Shown piece after piece: positions 1 to 5,039 of a stretch of 5,039 nucleotides of DNA; position 1 is the stretch's first letter; each line of letters starts with the position of its first letter. The stretch is from contig DFBD01000014.1 in assembly GCA_002367255.1 (NCBI GenBank), forward strand, positions 9,763-14,801, given 5' to 3'. This DNA is from Rhodobacterales bacterium UBA3089 (lineage in GTDB: Bacteria > Pseudomonadota > Alphaproteobacteria > Rhodobacterales > Rhodobacteraceae). The position numbers were made by a program, and so were the translations under genes. Under the pieces are notes generated by a model. It did no database searches. It had not been told where the DNA came from and saw only the letters and a program-made list of their open reading frames with translations.

Positions 1-225
1 ATTTTCATCAGTGTTTTCTTTGGCGGCTCGTTAATAATCGAAACCATATTCTCGCTTGATGGCTTGGGGCGATTGGGCTTTGATGCCGCTTTGACCCGCG
101 ATTATCCAGTCATGTTCGGCACCTTGTTTTTCTTTACGCTTTTAGGGTTGTTCATAAAGTTGGTTTCGGATCTTACCTATGTCTGGATCGACCCGCGCAT
201 CGATTTTGAAAGTAGGCAGACATGA
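1..225 (+). CDS. yejB: YejB-type ABC peptide importer permease, C-terminal fragment (5' end outside window)
   Basis: Reading frame 1 is open from the first base to TGA at 223-225 and gives the last 74 residues of an inner-membrane permease. YejB proteins are about 360 residues, so roughly the final fifth is seen. The fragment contains the post-EAA-loop pattern typical of DppB/OppB-class permeases: a [20 protein letters not shown] segment, then a hydrophobic last membrane helix (about [18 protein letters not shown]), then the terminal DPRIDF motif. From memory, this ending closely resembles E. coli YejB. The protein would pair with YejE to form the translocation channel of an importer for peptides (microcin C in enterobacteria). 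Its stop overlaps the yejE start as ATGA (222-225), which suggests translational coupling. The gene is cut by the window edge and shows no sign of being broken. YejB rather than DppB/OppB is chosen because of the strong YejE and YejF neighbours. Confidence 0.93.
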   Translation: MFISVFFGGSLIIETIFSLDGLGRLGFDAALTRDYPVMFGTLFFFTLLGLFIKLVSDLTYVWIDPRIDFESRQT

Positions 226-1337
226 AGCTTACCTCGCTGCAACGCCGCCGCCTTTCGAACTTTCGTGCAAACCGCCGTGCGCTTTGGAGCCTGTGGATTT
301 TCGGAACCCTCTTCATTTTGTCCTTGTTTGCCGAATTTATCGCCAACGACCACCCGTTGCTCGTCTCTTACAAAGGCGAGTTACGTGCGCCAATTTTCAC
401 ATTCTATTCCGAGGCTGATTTCGGTGGCGATTACCGAACCGAGGCCAGCTATGCAGACCCGGAACTTCAATGTTTGATTGTCAGCGGTGGACAAGCGGAC
501 ATCTGTTTCGTTGGCCCGACAAGCGCAAACGAAGTGATGGCGGATGTGCTGGACGGCTCGTTGGAGGTTAGCGACAAAGGCTGGATACTCTGGCCATTGA
601 TCCCCTACAAATTCAACACCGTAGACACGCACAACGTAAAAACGGCACCGGGTGCGCCGGATCGCCATCACTGGCTTGGCACAGACGATCAGGCGCGTGA
701 CGTGCTGGCGCGGATTATCTACGGGTTTCGTATATCGATAATTTTCGCCATTATCGTTACCGTTTCCACCTCTGTACTGGGTATTATTGCGGGGGCTGCA
801 CAAGGATATTACGGCGGATTATTCGACCTGATGTTCCAACGGTTTACCGAGGTTTGGGGTTCCTTGCCAAGTTTATATATCATCATAATTTTATCGGCAA
901 TTTTCAACATGACCTTCTGGCTGCTTATCCTGATTATCGTCGCTTTTGGCTGGGGGGCGCTTGATGGCGTGGTGCGGGCGGAATTCCTGCGTGCGCGAAA
1001 TTTCGAATATGTTCGCGCGGCCCGCGCCCTTGGGGTCCGCGACCGCATTATCATCTTTCGCCACGTCCTGCCCAATGCAATGGTCGCCACGTTAACCATG
1101 TTACCTTTCATCGTTACCGGAACAATCGGTGCCCTCGCTGGCCTCGACTTTCTGGGTTTCGGTTTGCCATCATCCTACCCCTCGCTGGGCGAGCTGACGT
1201 TACAAGCAAAATCCAACCTGAATTCCCCGTGGTTAGGGTTCTCGGCGTTTTTCACCTTCACCATCATGCTGTCGCTTCTGGTTTTCATATTTGAAGGCGT
1301 GCGCGACGCGTTCGACCCTAGAAAGACATTCAATTGA
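222..1337 (+). CDS. yejE: YejE, inner-membrane permease of the peptide/microcin C ABC importer
   Basis: This 371-residue protein is the second channel subunit of the Yej importer. A basic, cytoplasmic N-terminus leads to membrane helix 1 (about residues 22-41), followed by a large periplasmic segment (about 42-160). The DppC-like core comes next, with [16 protein letters not shown] at about 153-168 and helices near 171-193, 215-229, 231-247, 286-308 and 337-357. The EAA loop that docks on the ATPase is E262-P284, with G271 and the LPN ending in place. The C-terminus VRDAFDPRK (360-368) is typical of YejE. The family core is strongly conserved: SEADFGG in the periplasmic segment, [16 protein letters not shown], and [19 protein letters not shown]. 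It is about 30 residues longer than E. coli YejE as I recall it (about 341). The extra length lies near residues 82-118 and holds the protein's only two cysteines, C84 and C95. ATG at 222 overlaps the yejB stop, with a modest AGTAGG (211-216) 5 bases upstream. The stop overlaps the yejF TTG. Confidence 0.95.
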   Translation: MKLTSLQRRRLSNFRANRRALWSLWIFGTLFILSLFAEFIANDHPLLVSYKGELRAPIFTFYSEADFGGDYRTEASYADPELQCLIVSGGQADICFVGPTSANEVMADVLDGSLEVSDKGWILWPLIPYKFNTVDTHNVKTAPGAPDRHHWLGTDDQARDVLARIIYGFRISIIFAIIVTVSTSVLGIIAGAAQGYYGGLFDLMFQRFTEVWGSLPSLYIIIILSAIFNMTFWLLILIIVAFGWGALDGVVRAEFLRARNFEYVRAARALGVRDRIIIFRHVLPNAMVATLTMLPFIVTGTIGALAGLDFLGFGLPSSYPSLGELTLQAKSNLNSPWLGFSAFFTFTIMLSLLVFIFEGVRDAFDPRKTFN

Positions 1338-2938
1338 GCGCCCCACTTCTAAGCGTAAAAGACCTGTCCGTCCGGTTCGGGGACGCAGCAGATGTCGTGC
1401 ATAATGTTAGTTTCGACGTTCACGCAGGCGAGACGGTCGCGATTGTCGGCGAGAGTGGATCGGGTAAATCGGTAACCGCGTTGTCAACCGTATCGTTGCT
1501 GCCGGACAACGCTGTAATCACCGGTGATGCCACCTATCTTGGCGAGCAGATGTTGGGCGCAGAGCAAAAAACCCTGCGTCGCATTCGCGGCAATGACATC
1601 AGTTTTATCTTTCAGGAACCTATGACGTCTCTGAACCCACTGCATACAATTGAAAAACAAGTAGCCGAGAGCCTTGCCCTTCATCAGCGAATTACCGGAG
1701 CCAAGGCACGTGCCCGCATTTTGGAGCTGCTGAAAAAAGTCGGAATTGATAACCCGGAAACGCGACTTGAGGCTTATCCACACCAGCTTTCGGGTGGGCA
1801 GCGACAGCGGATTATGATCGCAATGGCATTGGCAAACAAACCGGATTTATTAATTGCAGATGAACCGACAACAGCACTGGATGTGACCATTCAGGCGCAA
1901 ATCCTCGAACTTCTGGCGAACTTGCAACGCCGTGAAGGTATGGGGATGCTATTCATCACACACGACCTGAACATTGTGCGCCGGATTAGCGACAGGGTGT
2001 GCGTGATGCAGAACGGTGAAATTGTCGAAAGTGGGCCTACCAAGGACATTTTCGACAATCCGCAACACGATTACACACGCAAACTTCTTGCCGCCGGTGC
2101 AGCGGGGCAACCAGCACCGCTTCCAACTGACGCCCGCACGGTTCTAAGTGTTGAAGACCTGCGCGTGTGGTTCCCCATCAAACGCGGTATACTTCGCCGG
2201 ACGGTTGGCCACATCAAGGCCGTAAACCAGGCCAGCTTTACTATCAATGCGGGGGAGACCCTTGGAATTGTCGGGGAAAGCGGTTCGGGCAAGACCACCA
2301 TCGCGCTGGCAATTTTGCGGCTGATTTCGTCAGAGGGGGCGATCCGGTTTCAAGGGCAAGATATTGCGGCCTTGAAGAACGCCCAAATGCGTCCGCTTCG
2401 CAAAGACATTCAAATTGTTTTCCAAGACCCGTTCGGCTCCCTTTCCCCGCGCATGACCGTGGAACAGATTATCGCCGAAGGGTTAGGTGTGCACGAGGTA
2501 GAGACAGGGCAAAATACACGCCAGCTTGTGGTTGATATCCTGCGAGAAGTTGGCCTCGACCCCGCCATGATGGAACGGTACCCCCACGAATTTTCGGGGG
2601 GCCAGCGTCAGCGAATTGCCATTGCGCGGGCGATGATCTTGCGACCCGGATTGCTGGTGCTGGACGAGCCGACTTCGGCGCTGGATATGACCGTTCAATC
2701 CCAGATCGTCGATTTGCTGCGGGAATTGCAGGAAAAGCACCGTTTGGCCTATCTGTTTATCAGCCATGACCTGAAGGTGGTTCGCGCATTGTCGCACAAA
2801 GTGCTGGTGATGAAAGACGGTGATGTTGTTGAATCGGGTGATGTTCAGCAGGTTTTTCAAGACCCGCAGACGCGCTATACCCGCGAACTGATGGCCGCCG
2901 CTTATGATTTGACGGCATCCAACGCCGCCGCCAGGTAA
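1334..2938 (+). CDS. yejF: YejF, ABC importer ATPase with two fused nucleotide-binding domains
   Basis: This 534-residue cytoplasmic protein powers the YejBE channel by ATP hydrolysis. Domain 1 (about 5-255) has Walker A GESGSGKS at 39-46, Q-loop Q94, signature LSGGQRQR at 152-159, Walker B ending in D176-E177, D-loop ALD at 181-183 and switch H210. Domain 2 (about 270-525) has Walker A GESGSGKT at 314-321, Q-loop Q364, signature FSGGQRQR at 420-427, D444-E445 and H478. Both sites look catalytically complete. Each half carries the extra oligopeptide-transporter C-terminal segment ([10 protein letters not shown] near 243-252; PQTRYTREL near the end). The length matches the usual 530 or so residues. 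The start is TTG (1334-1336), overlapping the yejE stop as TTGA. In-frame TAG at 1319-1321 blocks an earlier ATG/GTG start, and the next later candidate (GTG, residue 22) would remove a conserved first strand. The Shine-Dalgarno is weak, so coupling to yejE is likely. OppD-OppF fusions look similar, but the order B-E-F favours YejF. Confidence 0.95.
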   Translation: MSAPLLSVKDLSVRFGDAADVVHNVSFDVHAGETVAIVGESGSGKSVTALSTVSLLPDNAVITGDATYLGEQMLGAEQKTLRRIRGNDISFIFQEPMTSLNPLHTIEKQVAESLALHQRITGAKARARILELLKKVGIDNPETRLEAYPHQLSGGQRQRIMIAMALANKPDLLIADEPTTALDVTIQAQILELLANLQRREGMGMLFITHDLNIVRRISDRVCVMQNGEIVESGPTKDIFDNPQHDYTRKLLAAGAAGQPAPLPTDARTVLSVEDLRVWFPIKRGILRRTVGHIKAVNQASFTINAGETLGIVGESGSGKTTIALAILRLISSEGAIRFQGQDIAALKNAQMRPLRKDIQIVFQDPFGSLSPRMTVEQIIAEGLGVHEVETGQNTRQLVVDILREVGLDPAMMERYPHEFSGGQRQRIAIARAMILRPGLLVLDEPTSALDMTVQSQIVDLLRELQEKHRLAYLFISHDLKVVRALSHKVLVMKDGDVVESGDVQQVFQDPQTRYTRELMAAAYDLTASNAAAR

Positions 2939-2967
2939 AAACAACGATCACAGTTTCGTTTTGCCGG

Positions 2968-2995
2968 TTGAACTCGGTAGGTTGGCCTATACATT
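2968..2995 (+). promoter_or_regulatory. Weak candidate sigma-70-type promoter for the M16 peptidase pair
   Basis: TTGAAC at 2968-2973 and TACATT at 2990-2995 are separated by 16 bases, which would put the transcription start near 3002 and leave a short leader carrying the Shine-Dalgarno. TATACA at 2988-2993 overlaps the -10 and matches the consensus better, but would leave only a 14-base spacer. The position is sensible, upstream of a new gene set after a gap. The match is imperfect and alphaproteobacterial promoters vary, so this is a guess based on location and partial consensus. Confidence 0.25.
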
Positions 2996-3010
2996 GTTGC
3001 TACCATTAGC

Positions 3011-3015
3011 GGAGG
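3011..3015 (+). promoter_or_regulatory. Ribosome binding site for the first M16 peptidase
   Basis: GGAGG lies 7 bases before the ATG at 3023, which is ideal spacing. It fixes the start of the peptidase gene and is much stronger than the sites before yejE or yejF. This fits a gene that initiates translation independently rather than by coupling. Confidence 0.85.
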
Positions 3016-3022
3016 AATAATA

Positions 3023-4357
3023 ATGAAGGCATCGCGCCTACTTCTCGTTGGACTTTTAGCACTGGCAACGCCGGTATTTGCACAGCAAGCCAAAGTCACA
3101 ACCTTTACGTTGCAAAACGGGATGGAAGCCGTGGTAATCGAGGATCACCGCGCGCCAGTCGTTACCCATATGGTCTGGTATCGTGTCGGTTCGGCGGACG
3201 AGGCACCGGGGAAATCCGGCATTGCCCATTTTTTGGAACACCTGATGTTTGTTGGCACAGACGACATCCCCGAAGGGGATTTCAGCCGCATTATTGAGGG
3301 GTTAGGCGGGGACGACAACGCTTTCACCTCGTACGACTACACCGCATATTTTCAGCGCATTTCTACCGAGCATCTGGAACTGATGATGACGATGGAAGCG
3401 GACCGGATGCGCGATCTTGTTCTGAACGAAGAGGCCGTGCAGACCGAACGTGATGTGGTGTTGTCTGAACGCGCACAACGTACTGACAGTGATCCGGGTA
3501 GTTTATTTTCCGAACAACGCGCCGCGGCGCTTTACATGAACCATCATTACGGCATTCCGGTGATAGGATGGCGTCATGAAATCGAACAATTGAACCTGAC
3601 TGATGCGCTAGAGTTTTACCGTCACTATTACGCGCCAAATAACGCAATTCTTGTGGTGGCCGGAGACGTCGATCCGCATGAAGTCGAAGCATTGGCCGTC
3701 GCGCATTACGGCAAACTTGAACCATCCGATGGCATCACGGCGCGGGCTCGGCCAACAGAACCGCCACATCTTTCGCCGCGCCGACTGGAATTTTTTGATG
3801 CGCGTGTCTCTAATCCTTATGTCATCCGCTCTTATCTCGCGCCGGAACGCAACACTGGTTCGCAATCGCAGGCTGCGGCTTTAACCGTTCTTGCAGAATT
3901 GCTCGGTGGTAGTGGCTTGACATCCGTATTGGGCAAAGCGTTGCAACTAGAAGACCCGATTGCCGTTTCAACGGGGGCGTTTTACAGCGCAACCTCGCTC
4001 GATCCTGACAGTTTTGGCGTGTACGTTGTCCCTGGAGCAGGTGTTTCGCTGCAAGAGGCCGAGGCAAAGATGGATACTGTTCTGGAAGAGTTTCTGCTCA
4101 ATGGGCCTGACCCGGCACAAATGGAACGGATCAAGGCGCAAATCCGCGCCTCGGAAATCTATGCTCTGGACGACCAAAACGGCCTGGCGCGACGTTACGG
4201 TGCCGCCCTTTCCATTGGCTTAACCATCGAGGACATCGCCAATTGGCCTGACGAACTTAATGCCGTTACAGCCGACGATGTGATGGCCGCCGCCCGCGAT
4301 GTGTTCACGCTGGAAAACTCCGTTACCGGCTGGTTGATGAAGGAGGGCACAGAATGA
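3023..4357 (+). CDS. Exported M16B zinc peptidase, catalytic subunit (pitrilysin/insulinase-like)
   Basis: This 444-residue metallopeptidase is predicted to act in the periplasm. Residues 1-20 form a Sec signal peptide: K2 and R5, a leucine-rich core at 6-15, then VFA before QQ as the likely cleavage site. The inverted zinc motif HFLEH is at 69-73 (H69 and H73 bind zinc, E72 is the catalytic base). The downstream glutamates E142 and E149 have the 7-residue spacing seen in pitrilysin, and E149 lies 76 residues after H73, as expected for the third ligand. Other family marks are NAFTSYDYTAYF at 99-110 and FYRHYYAPNNAILVVAGDV at 198-216. The first M16 domain spans about 25-235 and the second, non-catalytic domain about 245-440, the normal M16B length. 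Start choice is supported by GGAGG at 3011-3015. The stop overlaps the next gene as ATGA, and that gene encodes an M16 protein without the zinc site, so the two probably form a heterodimer. The natural substrate cannot be told from sequence; peptides or misfolded periplasmic proteins are plausible. Confidence 0.94.
   Translation: MKASRLLLVGLLALATPVFAQQAKVTTFTLQNGMEAVVIEDHRAPVVTHMVWYRVGSADEAPGKSGIAHFLEHLMFVGTDDIPEGDFSRIIEGLGGDDNAFTSYDYTAYFQRISTEHLELMMTMEADRMRDLVLNEEAVQTERDVVLSERAQRTDSDPGSLFSEQRAAALYMNHHYGIPVIGWRHEIEQLNLTDALEFYRHYYAPNNAILVVAGDVDPHEVEALAVAHYGKLEPSDGITARARPTEPPHLSPRRLEFFDARVSNPYVIRSYLAPERNTGSQSQAAALTVLAELLGGSGLTSVLGKALQLEDPIAVSTGAFYSATSLDPDSFGVYVVPGAGVSLQEAEAKMDTVLEEFLLNGPDPAQMERIKAQIRASEIYALDDQNGLARRYGAALSIGLTIEDIANWPDELNAVTADDVMAAARDVFTLENSVTGWLMKEGTE
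4341..4346 (+). promoter_or_regulatory. Ribosome binding site for the second M16 protein, inside the end of the first
   Basis: A perfect AGGAGG sits 7 bases before ATG 4354 and lies within the last codons of the upstream peptidase gene. Together with the ATGA overlap it fixes the start. It also suggests that the two subunits are made in similar amounts, by both coupling and efficient re-initiation. Confidence 0.88.
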
Positions 4358-5039
4358 GACACCTATTATCCTTATTTTTTGCAATCGCACTTGCCGTTCC
4401 AGCCAGTGCAACCGACATTCAAAAAGTCACATCCGAAAGCGGCATAACCGCGTGGTTGGTGGAAGAACATAGCATCCCTATCGTATCCTTTGATATCCTG
4501 TTCCGAGGTGGCGCAAGCATCGAGCCGTCTGATAAGCATGGCGCAACATATCTGATGACCGGCCTTCTTGAAGAGGGTGCCGGGCAATATGATGCAACCG
4601 AATTTCTTGAAGCAACGGAGGCCCTCGCCGCGCGGTTCAGTTTTGACGCCAGCCGCGATTTGGTCAGCATCAACGCCACCGTTTTGAAGGAAAACCTGGA
4701 CCCTTCAATGGAATTGCTGCGTATCGCCCTGACAGAGCCACGCTTCGACGCAATTGCGTTCGAAAGGGTGCGCGAACAGGTCAACTCCGTCATTCGAAGG
4801 GCTGAAACCAACCCGCAATCCTTGGGAGGAAGCCACTTCCGCACCCTGGCATTCGGCGATCACCCCTATGCCCGCAGTTTAGAGGGCACATTGGAAAGCA
4901 TCGCAGCCCTTACACCTCAAGACATGCGCGAAGCACATCAAACCGCGCTTACACACGACAGAATTGTGGTTGGCGTCGTGGGGGACATCACACCTGAAGA
5001 ACTGGCCAAACTGCTAGATACAGTATTTGCAGCTTTGCC
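4354..5039 (+). CDS. Exported M16B-family protein lacking the zinc site, non-catalytic partner subunit (3' end outside window)
   Basis: The open frame runs from ATG 4354 to the window end, giving 228 complete codons of an expected 430 or so. Residues 1-19 are a Sec signal peptide: R2, a hydrophobic core LLSLFFAIALAV, then ASA before TD as the likely cleavage site. The rest matches the first M16 domain. Marks are RGGASIEP at 51-58, a long helical region around ALTEPRFDAIAFERVREQ (125-142), HPYARSLEGT, then VVGVVGDITPEELAKLLD near the end. Where the catalytic partner has GIAHFLEHL, this protein has GATYLMTGL (63-71), so both zinc histidines and the catalytic glutamate are replaced by Y66, G70 and T69. 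It is therefore predicted to be non-catalytic. In known M16B heterodimers the partner without zinc contributes a substrate-binding Arg/Tyr pair from its second domain, but that part lies beyond the window. The start is fixed by AGGAGG and the ATGA overlap. Confidence 0.92.
   Translation, partial: MRHLLSLFFAIALAVPASATDIQKVTSESGITAWLVEEHSIPIVSFDILFRGGASIEPSDKHGATYLMTGLLEEGAGQYDATEFLEATEALAARFSFDASRDLVSINATVLKENLDPSMELLRIALTEPRFDAIAFERVREQVNSVIRRAETNPQSLGGSHFRTLAFGDHPYARSLEGTLESIAALTPQDMREAHQTALTHDRIVVGVVGDITPEELAKLLDTVFAAL

Larger units (their letters stand above)
2939..3022. other. 84-base intergenic gap between yejF and the M16 peptidase unit
   Basis: This is the only non-overlapping gene junction in the window. 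It holds a weak promoter-like pair (2968-2995) and a strong Shine-Dalgarno (3011-3015). I see no GC-rich hairpin followed by a T-run, so no intrinsic terminator for yejF can be supported. Read-through from the yej operon into the peptidase genes is possible. Confidence 0.8.

Noticed and set aside
179..418. 79-codon + strand frame overlapping the yejB/yejE junction
   Set aside because: It overlaps two genes with strong family support in other frames and shows no recognisable protein.
381..803. 140-codon open frame on the minus strand opposite yejE
   Set aside because: It lies inside a well supported permease gene, has no recognisable domain, and is best explained as a shadow frame.
2483..2944. 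153-codon open frame on the minus strand opposite the end of yejF
   Set aside because: It is fully antisense to a strongly conserved ATPase domain, its composition looks like a mirror of the real gene, and I recognise no protein family in it.
2943..2960. AACGA / TCGTT inverted repeat just after the yejF stop, considered as a terminator
   Set aside because: The stem is only 5 base pairs and AT-containing, the loop is 8 bases, and no T-run follows; TTGCCGG comes next.
2961..2993. TTGCCG with TATACA, and a heat-shock-sigma-like reading of the CCTATACATTG region
   Set aside because: The spacers do not fit (21 bases for TTGCCG to TATACA), and the heat-shock-type -10 and spacing match is incomplete.
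4543..4569. Possible frameshift or mutation in the second M16 gene destroying the zinc motif
   Set aside because: The frame is open and well conserved on both sides, and the replaced residues fit the known class of naturally non-catalytic M16B partner proteins, so this is not decay.
4419..4844. 141-codon open frame on the minus strand opposite the second M16 gene
   Set aside because: It is antisense to a clear exported M16 protein, is rich in Ser/Arg as expected of a reverse frame, and has no family signal.

Overview
This is a compact, essentially fully coding stretch of bacterial chromosome with every gene on the + strand. The protein sequences look alphaproteobacterial, and I would guess a Rhodobacterales (Roseobacter-like) organism of moderate GC content. 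That guess rests on the style of the Yej proteins and on the paired M16 peptidases, not on a marker gene. I see no mobile element, CRISPR array, tRNA, rRNA or prophage signal.

Positions 1-2938 hold the end of a yejABEF-type ABC importer operon. The window opens inside yejB (inner-membrane permease; only the last 74 codons are present). It continues with complete yejE (second permease, 222-1337) and complete yejF (two ATPase domains in one chain, 1334-2938). Both junctions are 4-base stop/start overlaps: ATGA between yejB and yejE, and TTGA between yejE and yejF. yejF therefore starts with TTG, and translation of the three genes is probably coupled. The periplasmic binding protein yejA would be expected upstream of the window. 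The system imports peptides; in enterobacteria it also takes up microcin C.

Positions 2939-3022 are an 84-base gap with no convincing terminator, a weak promoter candidate and a strong Shine-Dalgarno sequence. It separates yejF from a second unit.

Positions 3023-5039 encode two exported M16 (pitrilysin/insulinase-like) proteins joined by an ATGA overlap. The first (3023-4357) is a complete 444-residue protein with an intact HxxEH zinc site. The second (4354 to the window end, truncated by the window edge) has the M16B fold signals but has lost all the zinc-site residues. This is the familiar arrangement of a catalytic plus a non-catalytic M16B subunit, which probably form a periplasmic heterodimer. 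A peptide importer next to a periplasmic peptidase suggests peptide processing and uptake, but that link is inference from adjacency only.

I did not find a clearly undescribed system. The points most worth a second look are the active/inactive M16 pair, a two-cysteine insertion in the periplasmic loop of YejE, and the TTG start of yejF.
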